Positions 19,001 to 26,544 of a stretch of DNA of 64,000 nucleotides are shown one piece after another (positions within the stretch are counted from its first letter, which is position 1; every line of letters starts with the position of its first letter). The notes under the pieces are model-generated. The model did no database searches, was not told the DNA's origin, and was given only the letters and a program-made list of their open reading frames with translations. The position numbers were made by a program, and so were the translations under genes. This stretch comes from Methanobrevibacter sp. (lineage in GTDB: Archaea; Methanobacteriota; Methanobacteria; Methanobacteriales; Methanobacteriaceae): assembly GCF_015062985.1 (NCBI RefSeq), contig NZ_SUTI01000011.1, positions 6,404 through 70,403 on the forward strand, read 5' to 3'.

Positions 19001-19262
19001 TGAAAAAGTATTGAAAGTATCACAGGGTTCCCCTAACATTAGGGATGCTATTTTAAACAATGAGGTTAATTTGATTATTAACACTTCTGAAGGTAAACAA
19101 TCCGCTAAGGATGGTTATATCATTAGGCGTCTAGCTATTGAACTGGGTATTCCTTATGTTACTACATTAGCTGGAGCAAGAGCAGTCTTAAATGCTATTC
19201 AGGCTGTGCAAAATAATGAAATTAATGTAAAATCTTTAAATGAATATGTTGATGGAGAATAG
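16086..19262 (+). CDS. carB: Carbamoyl-phosphate synthase large chain
   Basis: 1058 residues, full length and unsplit, unlike methanogens with carB in two pieces. Two homologous ATP-grasp halves are visible: GSGPIQIGQAAEFDYSG at the start and GAGPIRIGQGIEFDYCC at about residue 550, each followed by carboxylate or carbamate phosphorylation modules (EVNPRVSRSSALASKATG; EANPRASRTVPFVSKAIG). The C-terminal MGS-like allosteric domain follows from about residue 935. It makes carbamoyl phosphate from bicarbonate, ATP and ammonia passed from CarA. Confidence 0.97.
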   Translation: MPVDKDIKKVLIIGSGPIQIGQAAEFDYSGSQACKSLREEGIETVLVNSNPATIQTDLGMADTVYTEPLTPEVVAKIIEEEDIDAILPTMGGQTGLNIATGLGDLGLLEGIKVIGSDVQTIKDVEDRDLFANLMEEIGEQIPKCHAVESVEDALKAVEDIGYPVIVRPAFTLGGTGGGIAHNEEELIEIANHGLDMSFINQVLIDESVLGWKEIEFEVMRDKEDTCIIVCTMENIDPMGIHTGDSVVVAPIQNLCDETIQKMRDASIKIIRALGIRGGCNIQFALNPETDEYKVIEVNPRVSRSSALASKATGYPIAKISSKVALGLTLDEIKNDITKETPASFEPAIDYVVIKIPRWPFDKFKGVSRQVGVQMKATGEVMAIGRTFEEAFQKALRSLDMGFDGFEYVEWTKEDLANPTDLIYFQIYSAIKDGMDIDEIGKITKIDNFFLYKIRNIVNFENDVTAEKLNDEFYLRKAKQLGCSNKRLADLSGQTEEYIRSLLSRYNIKQSYKMVDTCAAEFEAKTPYYYSSYDIGNELVSTTKKKVVILGAGPIRIGQGIEFDYCCVHSSLALKEEGIETILINNNPETVSTDYDISDKLFFEPLTFEDVMGVIDQEKPDGVIVQFGGQTSINLAVPLANAGVKILGTPYDSIDRVEDRELFAELLEKLHIHQAPYGTANSFDEAKKIAEKITFPVLVRPSYVIGGRAMEIVYDNDELEEYMKEAVKVSPEHPILVDKFLEDAIELDVDILCDGEDVFIAGIMEHIEEAGVHSGDSACVIPPQTIPAHILDTIRENSTKLALELDVKGLMNIQYAVKLDEEMVYIIEANPRASRTVPFVSKAIGVPLAKVATWIMQGAKLKDFGLTKEIKIDHVAVKESVFPFLKLPESDTVLGPEMKSTGESIGIDENYGMAFYKSQLSAGMELPKDGKIFISVKETDKKKIRPIAEKAANLGFKIMATDGTGDATGLDSVEKVLKVSQGSPNIRDAILNNEVNLIINTSEGKQSAKDGYIIRRLAIELGIPYVTTLAGARAVLNAIQAVQNNEINVKSLNEYVDGE

Positions 19263-19282
19263 TTTTTTCTCTATCATTTTTT

Positions 19283-19894
19283 CTAATTTTTATACAGGTA
19301 TTCTTTAATATTGATACCGCAGGAAGGACATTCCTCTTCACCAATTTTAAGTCTGCTTTTACATTTAGGACAGAAGTTCAACTGAACCTTATATTCAACA
19401 GTAGGGTCAATGATAAGATTAACTTCAATTCTTTCAGTAATATTGGTTTTAAGGACATTCATGTCCCAATGGTTGTCCATCAGTAATTTCTTATAGTAAA
19501 ATGCCTCTGTCATGGTATCGTAAAAGCCGAAAACTTCATCACCCTTTTTGATGTAGAATTTGCGAAGCTTATGATTGAATAGGATTTCACCTTCCCTTTC
19601 TTTTTTGTTGACTTTTGTTCCTTTTATTCTGCCTTTAGGTCTTCTTTCAGGAAATGGCGGCAAATCCATATTTTCATACTTGTTTTCCAAATCGCATTCA
19701 ACAAGCAAATCATAATCAAAGTTACAAAAAAATAGCGCATCTCTTTCATATAATGCATCGGATAACTTTCTAAACTCCCCATAGTCTTTATTATTATATT
19801 TAACCCTGTATACGTCACCAGTTTTCACAATGTTCCTGTAGAAGTATCGGATTTCTTGAGAGTTAATAATATCACCCTTGCATTTAAAAAGCAA
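19283..19894 (-). CDS. Zinc-ribbon protein of unknown function
   Basis: Up to 203 residues, basic, ending in a zinc ribbon (CPKC and CPSC at about 174-192). Two similar segments, YRVKYNNKDYGEFRKLSDALYERD and KFYIKKGDEVFGFYDTMTEAFYYKK in shorter form, suggest a repeated small beta-beta-alpha module like AP2-type domains; this is my reading, not a database match. No ATG exists near the start. TTG at 19894 has no good ribosome site, whereas ATT at 19867 lies three bases after GGTGAT, the standard spacing here, so an AUU start is plausible. Convergent with carB. Confidence 0.65.
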   Translation of the reverse strand: MLFKCKGDIINSQEIRYFYRNIVKTGDVYRVKYNNKDYGEFRKLSDALYERDALFFCNFDYDLLVECDLENKYENMDLPPFPERRPKGRIKGTKVNKKEREGEILFNHKLRKFYIKKGDEVFGFYDTMTEAFYYKKLLMDNHWDMNVLKTNITERIEVNLIIDPTVEYKVQLNFCPKCKSRLKIGEEECPSCGINIKEYLYKN

Positions 19895-19993
19895 TTATAT
19901 CAAAATAATGAGTATATTTTATTATTAATTTTTTTATTTTTAAATTTTTTTAATGAAAAATTTTATTAATAAAAAAAATTAGATTTTCCTTTA

Positions 19994-21148
19994 ATGTTCA
20001 CTATAGCTAATGGAATCATTTTAAAAGGTGAAAATTTAGTCCCACGCAGGGAGAATATTGTCGTCGATGACGGCAAAATCATTGAAATTGGAAAAGATTC
20101 TCGTGAAGGAAAAATTATCGATGTTGATGGAGCTATTGTTTGCCCGTCTTTTATTAATGGGCATGTTCATATCGGGGACTCAATCATTAAGGATGAGGGA
20201 TATGGTTTGTCTTTAAGTGAAATGGTTAAACCTCCAAACGGGGTTAAACATGTTGCTTTAGCTAATGCCAGTGATGATGATTTGATTGAGGCGATGAAGG
20301 ATTCCATGTGGGAAATGGTTAGCACTGGAACAACTCATTTTATAGATTATCGCGAAGGCGGAATAAAAGGTGTTGAACTTTTGAGGAAAGCATCCAAGGA
20401 CATTCCGATAAAACCAATAATTTTGGGCCGTGATGACAGTTTTTATGGTGATGATCCTGATTTAAGCAAAGTTAAAATAGCCATTCGAAAGCTCCTTAAG
20501 GTCGCTGACGGTATTGCTCCAAGCGGTTTTGGGGAAATTACAATGGATGTCGCCGAAATAATTTCTGAAGAATGTGAAAAGGAGGGAAAGATTTCATCTA
20601 TCCATGTCGCAGAGTCAGAATCCAATCAGGTAGAATCTTTGAATAAATATGGGTTGAGTGAAATAGAAAAAGGTGTCAAAAGCAATTTTTCCCAATTGGT
20701 TCATCTCACCAATCCAAAAAATAATGATTTGATTGAGGTTTCCAAGATGAATCCGAATGTTGTCGTATGTCCAAGGGCAAACGCCACTTTAAATGTTGGT
20801 GTCGCCCCGTTAAATGAAATGATTGGTTTGGGCTTAAAACCTCTTTTGGGAACTGATAATGTGATGTTGAATTCACCGAATATGCTTCGCGAATTGGAAT
20901 TTAGCTTAAAAATCATGTCTGTATATCATAAGGATTATATTAATCCGGTTGAACTTTTAAAAATGTCAACAACCAATGTCTGCGGATTCAAGATTAATGA
21001 TGTAATTCAAAAGTCCATAATTATGGAAGATAATTTTGCCGAATTCAATGTTTTCAGTTCTTTTTCTAAAAATTATTATTTAAATATAATAAATAGGGCT
21101 GAAACGAAAAATATATTATATACTATTAATAAAATAGTTAATGTATAA
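19994..21148 (+). CDS. Amidohydrolase-family protein
   Basis: 384-residue metal-dependent hydrolase of the amidohydrolase superfamily (cytosine deaminase/TRZ-like). It has the N-terminal beta-sandwich (IANGIILKGE, IVVDDGKIIEIG), the metal motif FINGHVHIGDS (HxH), a downstream HVAESES, VHLTNP and LLGTDNVMLNSPNM, where GTDN carries the expected catalytic Asp. Substrate unknown; deamination of a purine- or pyrimidine-like compound is one option. No ribosome site precedes the ATG, and a TATA-like stretch lies about 26 bases upstream, so the mRNA may be leaderless. Confidence 0.85.
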   Translation: MFTIANGIILKGENLVPRRENIVVDDGKIIEIGKDSREGKIIDVDGAIVCPSFINGHVHIGDSIIKDEGYGLSLSEMVKPPNGVKHVALANASDDDLIEAMKDSMWEMVSTGTTHFIDYREGGIKGVELLRKASKDIPIKPIILGRDDSFYGDDPDLSKVKIAIRKLLKVADGIAPSGFGEITMDVAEIISEECEKEGKISSIHVAESESNQVESLNKYGLSEIEKGVKSNFSQLVHLTNPKNNDLIEVSKMNPNVVVCPRANATLNVGVAPLNEMIGLGLKPLLGTDNVMLNSPNMLRELEFSLKIMSVYHKDYINPVELLKMSTTNVCGFKINDVIQKSIIMEDNFAEFNVFSSFSKNYYLNIINRAETKNILYTINKIVNV

Positions 21149-21190
21149 TAATCATGGATATAAATCTATGTCTTATTGGAGATGTTAATG

Positions 21191-21616
21191 ATGTATAAAA
21201 GAATATTAGTTCCTACAGATGGATCAGAATTTGCAAAAAAAGCTCAAAAACATGCTTTATTTTTAGCAAATGCTTCTGGAGCTGAAATTTTTGCTGTGAG
21301 TGTCACAGAGAATAATTTTGTTAACGGACTTCCATTGGATGATGAAATATACCAATTAAATCAAATTTTAAAGGAAAGATCTGAAGAAAATCTTAAGGAA
21401 TTTGATGATTTAAACAAAAATGATGATTTAAAGATTACCCATATAATTAGAGAAGGTTCACCTGCCAAAGTTATTTTGGAAGTGGCAAAAGATGAAGATA
21501 TTGATTTGATAGTGATGGGTAGTTCTGGTAAATCCGGATTTGATAGATTTATAATGGGCAGTGTAGCAGACAAAGTTGTAAATTCAGCTAAATGCGCAGT
21601 GCTTGTAATCCATTAA
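21191..21616 (+). CDS. Universal stress protein, UspA family
   Basis: About 141 residues. It starts YKRILVPTDGSE and carries the ATP-binding pattern G-x2-G-x9-G-S in MGSSGKSGFDRFIMGSV, so it belongs to the nucleotide-binding branch. The ATG at 21191 fits GGAG upstream better than the in-frame TTG at 21176 or the ATGs at 21182 and 21188. Usp proteins are induced by stress; the specific role cannot be read. The CBS-domain gene follows 40 bases later on the same strand, another likely nucleotide sensor. Confidence 0.9.
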   Translation: MYKRILVPTDGSEFAKKAQKHALFLANASGAEIFAVSVTENNFVNGLPLDDEIYQLNQILKERSEENLKEFDDLNKNDDLKITHIIREGSPAKVILEVAKDEDIDLIVMGSSGKSGFDRFIMGSVADKVVNSAKCAVLVIH

Positions 21617-21656
21617 GCTTACCATATTTATTGTATTTTTGTAAAAAGGTGTTTTT

Positions 21657-22499
21657 ATGTTAGTTAAAAGAACAATGTCTAAAAATGTTGTAAGTGTTTC
21701 TGTACCTGGAAACAGAGATAAAGTTTTAGACTTAATGAGAAAAGAAAAAAAAGCAGTATTGCCAGTAGTTAAAGAAGATACTGATATCTTAGTAGGACTA
21801 GTAACCCGTTCTGATTTAATTAATAATCCTGATGAAGAACAAATTGCAATGTTAATGACCAGAGATTTGATTACTGTAAATCCTGGTGATGATGTAGTTG
21901 TTGCTGCTCAAAGAATGATTGAAAATGATGTAAGAAGAGTTCCTGTTGTCAATGACGACGGCGAATTGGTTGGAATCATTACATCTTTTGACTTAGTATC
22001 CAAAGCTTTAACTAAAATTGAAGTTAATGATGTAGTTGAAAATTATATGATTACCACTGTTCCGACAACTTGGGAAAAAGCTCCATTAAATGTAGCTTTT
22101 GAAAGCATGAATCAATTTGGTTTAAAATCAATTTTAGCATTAGATGATGATGCTAAATTATCCGGTATCTTGACCGAAACTGATTTCATCTCCGAAATTG
22201 AAATCATCTCTGAAAGAAGCGAACACAGTTCCACCGTAGGAACCGAAGGAGATAAATGGTCTTGGGACAGTACATCTGTTTTATATATTGAAAAAAATCA
22301 CTTAAAATTCACTGACAAAGTTGTAAGCGATGTTGCTATTGGTAATGTGGAAGTTGCAAACTCAAAAACTAAAGTTTCAGACTGTGCTAAAAAAATGAAA
22401 ACCTTAAACATTGAACAAATTCCTGTTATTGGTGTTGAAGGGGATTTAGTCGGTCTTGTAAGAGCAAGCGATTTGATTAAAGCATTAGTTCCACAATAA
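21657..22499 (+). CDS. Protein with four CBS domains
   Basis: 280 residues made only of two CBS pairs. Recurrent features are MxxxVVSVSVPG, AVLPVVKEDTDILVGLVTRSDLI, RRVPVVNDDGELVGIITSFDLV, ILTETDFI and EQIPVIGVEGDLVGLVRASDLI, one per domain. CBS pairs bind adenosine nucleotides or related ligands, so this is a stand-alone sensor, possibly regulating a partner by contact. It is part of a plus-strand run with the Usp gene before and a small unknown gene 11 bases after it. Confidence 0.88.
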   Translation: MLVKRTMSKNVVSVSVPGNRDKVLDLMRKEKKAVLPVVKEDTDILVGLVTRSDLINNPDEEQIAMLMTRDLITVNPGDDVVVAAQRMIENDVRRVPVVNDDGELVGIITSFDLVSKALTKIEVNDVVENYMITTVPTTWEKAPLNVAFESMNQFGLKSILALDDDAKLSGILTETDFISEIEIISERSEHSSTVGTEGDKWSWDSTSVLYIEKNHLKFTDKVVSDVAIGNVEVANSKTKVSDCAKKMKTLNIEQIPVIGVEGDLVGLVRASDLIKALVPQ

Positions 22500-22510
22500 A
22501 TAGTGATAAA

Positions 22511-22969
22511 ATGGCTGTTAGTCCGGTGTTAGTTATCAAACTAGTTGAAGACAGTGCGTTAAGTGTTCGTGCAAGATTGTATGATGATTTTGCCGAACAT
22601 GAAATTGTCTTGAACTCAGTTCTTGCTTATTGGTGGGCTAATGATTTGCCGCCTGCTTTAAAATTTTTAGAGCTTTTTGATTCAGTGATTAAAAGGACTA
22701 TTAATGAGATTATGCCTCATAAAACATTAAATTTAAAATATGAGGTTAAGGCAAATGAAGTATTAGATAGGGCTTCCGAAATTGAAGTAAATCTAATTTC
22801 TGTTTCTGCAGATGGTGTTGGCTTTAAAATAGATAATGGCTTATTCTGTTTAAGAGGAATTCGTAATGTCGAGCCAGATTTTGAAGCTAAAAAATTTGAA
22901 ACCGTTTATGACCATATCATTGAAACTCCAGATATCGTGCTGAAAAAATATAAAGAAATGAAAAAGTGA
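22511..22969 (+). CDS. Conserved protein of unknown function
   Basis: 152-residue soluble protein. The ATG follows GTGAT by three bases and the gene lies 11 bases after the CBS protein, so the two are probably co-transcribed. I do not recognise the family. The central part is alpha-helical (PPALKFLELFDSVIKRTIN) and the C-terminal half looks beta-rich. No metal-binding motif, signal peptide or membrane segment is seen. Confidence 0.65.
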   Translation: MAVSPVLVIKLVEDSALSVRARLYDDFAEHEIVLNSVLAYWWANDLPPALKFLELFDSVIKRTINEIMPHKTLNLKYEVKANEVLDRASEIEVNLISVSADGVGFKIDNGLFCLRGIRNVEPDFEAKKFETVYDHIIETPDIVLKKYKEMKK

Positions 22970-22985
22970 GTTTCACTCATGTTCC

Positions 22986-23993
22986 TTAAACGTTTCTTCG
23001 AATTTTGGGCAATACTTCCATAAATGCATATAATGCATCTTCATAACTTTTGAAATCACTTCCACTGACTATTCCATTTTCATGGATTGTGATATTTTCA
23101 AGTTGGATTTTATTTTCATCTGAAAATTTTCCAGATCCAATAATTTTTTTTGTATTTTCCATGTTTATTGTGAACGGCAGATTGTATGAGAATGAACCCT
23201 CATTATAGTCAAGCAATATCTCTTCATTATCATCAATTGGTGATAAATTTAAAGCTACTTTTTTATATCCTTTCTTATTTAATTCGCCATTAATTTGTTT
23301 AAATCTATTGTCGGCCATTATTTCATTAATGTCATCCACTTCACATATACTAAACTTTTCAAAATCTCTAACTTTAACAATTTTACAGTCAGTTTTTTCC
23401 AAAATATAATCTTCACATGAGCTTATTCTATTGATTTTTTCTGCTGTAACAGGAGTATCGGTGGGAATTCTTGTTGCAAGGCAAGTTGTTGATCTTGAAT
23501 ACGGAATATTATTTTTATCAAGATACTCATGAATTTCTTTTGAAGTCAGTTTTGCCTCAATCAGAGGGGTGTTGAAATTCATGGCATATGTAATTAAAAT
23601 TCCCGGCCGGTCAACTACAAGGTCGCTGATGTTGTTGCCATCGCAGACAAAGTCAAAGCCCTTATCAAATGCATGCTCTTTAATCTGATTATACATTAAA
23701 TTTCTGCAGGTATAGCACCTGTCAGATTTATTGGCTAAAAAATCATCGTCATTATAGAAATTTATGTCAATAATCTCATGGTTAATGTTGAAGGAATCGG
23801 TCATGTTTTTAACATGTTCTATAAATCCTGTCGGCATAAGGTGATTGTCAATGGTTATTGCCAGGGTATCCTCCGCAACTTTGGAAGATAAGTAGGCTAT
23901 TAATGTGGAGTCGGCACCTCCGGAAAATCCGATTGCCACTTTTCTATCTTTCAAAATATCTTTTACAATACTAATCTTGTATTCGAGATTCAT
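22986..23993 (-). CDS. LarE-like ATP-dependent sulfur transferase (PP-loop)
   Basis: 335-residue PP-loop ATPase of the LarE/TIGR00268 type: SGGADST at 24-30 is the PP-loop. The family moves sulfur onto an adenylylated substrate. Cysteines at 93, 96 (RCYTCR) and 171 (STTCLATR) are arranged as in LarE forms that bind a [4Fe-4S] cluster and transfer sulfide catalytically, rather than the single-cysteine sacrificial form. It is longer than LarE (about 275) by a C-terminal extension. The start overlaps the tfuA stop (ATGA), so it is coupled to the YcaO-TfuA pair and likely supplies their sulfur; that role is inference. Confidence 0.85.
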   Translation of the reverse strand: MNLEYKISIVKDILKDRKVAIGFSGGADSTLIAYLSSKVAEDTLAITIDNHLMPTGFIEHVKNMTDSFNINHEIIDINFYNDDDFLANKSDRCYTCRNLMYNQIKEHAFDKGFDFVCDGNNISDLVVDRPGILITYAMNFNTPLIEAKLTSKEIHEYLDKNNIPYSRSTTCLATRIPTDTPVTAEKINRISSCEDYILEKTDCKIVKVRDFEKFSICEVDDINEIMADNRFKQINGELNKKGYKKVALNLSPIDDNEEILLDYNEGSFSYNLPFTINMENTKKIIGSGKFSDENKIQLENITIHENGIVSGSDFKSYEDALYAFMEVLPKIRRNV

Positions 23994-24643
23994 TCTATCA
24001 ACTCTTTAATATATCGGATTAAGTCTTTCGCATCTTCTTTTTTGATATCGGGAGACATTCGAATAAAATCAATTAACTTCTCTTTTGTAGAATCATCTAA
24101 ATTGGACTCGGCCAATGTTTTGGCATAACTTCTTTGAGGATAGTAGGTTTTCTTTGCAATGCTTAACAGTTCCTCTTTTTCACCTTCGCTTATTATCCCT
24201 TCAGATGATGCATTTGTAAAAACATAGTTCATATTGATTAGAGGCTCTGAAAGTGCTTCCAAACTCTCGGAATCAAGCATTACCGCAACGTCGTCATCGG
24301 ATTCAACTTCGCCTGATGCGTACTGATTGTAGACATAGCCGATACCAACCATTCCCAGTTCATCCAATTCAGAAGCTCTTAAAGCACCCATACTGGAAGC
24401 TCCAAAGACTTTAATTCCATTTTTCATCACATTCAGTATCTCTTTATGACCTACTGCGGAATTTTGGTGGAATACTCCGTCAATTATCGCAATGATGTTT
24501 GGATGTTCCTTTAAGGCCAGACCCAAATCTCCTCTTTTGATAGGTTTCTTATAAATCACTTCCACATCATCATGGCTGTCAAGAATCTCTTTTGCTTCAT
24601 CAAATGGGAGTGATAATCCTGTATAAATTATAATCTTAACCAT
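23990..24643 (-). CDS. tfuA: TfuA-like protein (thioamidation partner of YcaO)
   Basis: 217 residues. The signature KVFGASSMGALRASEL and GIGYVYNQYASGEVESDDDVAV identify a TfuA-type protein. In methanogens TfuA works with YcaO to convert the backbone amide of a conserved glycine in methyl-coenzyme M reductase (McrA) to a thioamide. It lies four bases after ycaO and overlaps the LarE-like gene by four bases. Its role is thought to be sulfur delivery or partner binding; the McrA target here is by analogy, since mcrA is not in the window. Confidence 0.88.
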   Translation of the reverse strand: MVKIIIYTGLSLPFDEAKEILDSHDDVEVIYKKPIKRGDLGLALKEHPNIIAIIDGVFHQNSAVGHKEILNVMKNGIKVFGASSMGALRASELDELGMVGIGYVYNQYASGEVESDDDVAVMLDSESLEALSEPLINMNYVFTNASSEGIISEGEKEELLSIAKKTYYPQRSYAKTLAESNLDDSTKEKLIDFIRMSPDIKKEDAKDLIRYIKELIE

Positions 24644-24647
24644 TTTA

Positions 24648-25850
24648 TCAAACTTTTAAAAATCTGTACCCTGCACGGTTCGGGTCAAGTGCATAAAGTT
24701 CCATTTCAGGAATGATGACTCTAACTACACTCACGTCAAGTTCAGGCCTTGTCAAATCAACATATAAAATCTTATCGATGTCATTTGCAATCAGTTCATC
24801 TTTGACGATTTCAATGTCTTTTGCAATTGAGGAAGTGCTTTTATTCTCAATGTCTGAAAGTTTGATTTTTTCATCTTCCTCTCGGAAATAGTACCTGTTA
24901 ATCCTTTTCATTCGCTCATATCCCGCTTCACGGGCAAAATCAGCCCTCACAGTATCTTCACGAGCACCATTGATTTGTGTTGCCCTGCTTTGAGCCACTT
25001 CGGTTAAGGCTCTTAAAATGGCAACTTCAGGATCCAAGTGACTTCCCATACCCAAAGTTAAAAGGCCAGCATCTTTTGTAACGGTATCGTCAGCTGAAGC
25101 GGCAATTGTCGGGATTTTGACATCGGCAGTAAAATCCATCAATTTAATCTTTATGCCATTTGATTCAAATTTATCAATGATGTCATTAACTACTTCGCTT
25201 TCTATGCTGTCCAAATCAATTTGAGCATAGTTTTTATGGGTCAACTCAAATATGCTCCATGCATCTCTTTCAATCACTTCAAGCATCCCATGCAATATTG
25301 CCTCTTCCAAGATATTCCCGGAAGCAAGACCATTGGTATTGGATTTGAATAGGCTTTCAACATCGTTTCCATGGATGTATGGGTGGTAGATGGCATTTGT
25401 CGGAATGTAATATTCGTCGCCTGAAACGATATCTTTTGAAAGTGTCCATTCAAGGGACAAATTATTAATATCTCTTTTTTCAAACATCTTAGGCAAATTT
25501 AGAGAAACTGGATCAATATGATTGCCAAAATCTGATATTTCATCTACAGTAGCGATAATTGTTTCATCACCGTCCTGTTTTTCAGCGGAATATCTCTCGA
25601 AACCTTCCATCATGGCTGATGCTTTCGCATGGTCTTTTGAAATTCCTTTGCCCCCATAAATGCTGACGGCACCATCTTCAGCAGTTGGCCTGATTGCAGT
25701 ATAGATTGGAAGTCCAATTCTATCCAAGTCTGTTATATCTGCAATTCGGGTAATTCCAGCTATCTTTAGTTTGTCTTCATTATTTTCAATGGTCTTTTTT
25801 GGAGCTATTACTCTATGAGTTCCTTCAAAGTATGTAAGTTTGTCTGTCAT
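24648..25850 (-). CDS. ycaO: YcaO-family ATP-dependent cyclodehydratase/thioamidase
   Basis: 400 residues, full length for stand-alone YcaO. The ATP-binding glutamates lie in SAMMEGFERYSAE (Glu82, Glu85) and in LEVIERDAW; GKGISKDHAKAS, AILRALTEVAQSRATQING and the C-terminal RAGYR are also family features. YcaO enzymes phosphorylate a backbone amide oxygen using ATP, here most likely for thioamide formation on McrA. It starts two bases after the M50 protease gene ends and is followed by tfuA and the LarE-like gene, forming a four-gene unit. Confidence 0.9.
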   Translation of the reverse strand: MTDKLTYFEGTHRVIAPKKTIENNEDKLKIAGITRIADITDLDRIGLPIYTAIRPTAEDGAVSIYGGKGISKDHAKASAMMEGFERYSAEKQDGDETIIATVDEISDFGNHIDPVSLNLPKMFEKRDINNLSLEWTLSKDIVSGDEYYIPTNAIYHPYIHGNDVESLFKSNTNGLASGNILEEAILHGMLEVIERDAWSIFELTHKNYAQIDLDSIESEVVNDIIDKFESNGIKIKLMDFTADVKIPTIAASADDTVTKDAGLLTLGMGSHLDPEVAILRALTEVAQSRATQINGAREDTVRADFAREAGYERMKRINRYYFREEDEKIKLSDIENKSTSSIAKDIEIVKDELIANDIDKILYVDLTRPELDVSVVRVIIPEMELYALDPNRAGYRFLKV

Positions 25851-25852
25851 TT

Positions 25853-26494
25853 TTAAAATCCTAAAATTAATCTAACAATATTTTGGACACCTATTGTCAT
25901 GGATGCGATGGTTAATATTGCAGCCACGGCAATTGTAGCAATCCAAATTCCAAAATTCCATCTTAACACTTTTGAACCGTCCAAATTACCGATTGGAAGT
26001 AGGTTGAATGCAGCTAAAAAGCTGTTGATGGAATATCCGACTGAACATGCTATAAATATCATTGCATATGTCTCTGAGTATAATGCAGATGGGTACACCA
26101 TAGTTGCTATCGCTAAAAATATCAATGCGAGGATGATATTGACGATAGGTCCTGCAATGGATATTTTACCGTTTATTTCATCAGTCATGTAGTTTGCATA
26201 GGTATAGACTGCTCCTGGTGCTGCAAAAACAAATCCAAAGAATGATGTAATGAGTGCGAATAATAATCCTTGTGGCCATACTTTGAATTCAGCCCAGTAA
26301 CCGTATTTCATTGACACGAATTTGTGTCCAAGTTCGTGCAAGATAAAACCTGCTCCCACACCAACTAAAACATATGGTAAAATAGCAAGTATTGCTGAAG
26401 GATTTCTTCCAGCATTGGCTATTGCAAAACTGAGTGAAATAAAAACAAATGCAATAAATAAATCTCTCACTTCGTTACTTGTAAATTTAAACAT
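25853..26494 (-). CDS. Site-2 protease-like membrane metallopeptidase (M50)
   Basis: 213-residue polytopic membrane protein. The zinc motif HELGH is at residues 53-57 within a membrane helix, and NLDGSK in the C-terminal half supplies the third ligand region (LDG), both classical for M50 intramembrane proteases. I chose the ATG at 26494; the longer frame to 26545 would run into the divergent peptidase promoter. It is the first gene of the unit with ycaO, tfuA and the LarE-like gene, only two bases before ycaO. Substrate unknown. Confidence 0.85.
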   Translation of the reverse strand: MFKFTSNEVRDLFIAFVFISLSFAIANAGRNPSAILAILPYVLVGVGAGFILHELGHKFVSMKYGYWAEFKVWPQGLLFALITSFFGFVFAAPGAVYTYANYMTDEINGKISIAGPIVNIILALIFLAIATMVYPSALYSETYAMIFIACSVGYSINSFLAAFNLLPIGNLDGSKVLRWNFGIWIATIAVAAILTIASMTIGVQNIVRLILGF

Positions 26495-26511
26495 AATTTT
26501 AAAGTATCTAA

Positions 26512-26544
26512 TTTTATATATAAAGTTTTTTCTAATATTAAACA
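26512..26544 (+). promoter_or_regulatory. TATA box of leaderless pepQ transcript
   Basis: TTTTATATATAAAG spans about 26512-26525, centred about 26 bases before the ATG at 26544. No ribosome binding site lies between, which points to a leaderless mRNA. The stretch is shared with the divergent M50 gene starting at 26494. Confidence 0.5.

Noticed and set aside
26322..26543. Extended N-terminus of the pepQ-like gene
   Set aside because: It is antisense to the M50 protease gene; the TATA spacing and family alignment support the ATG at 26544.
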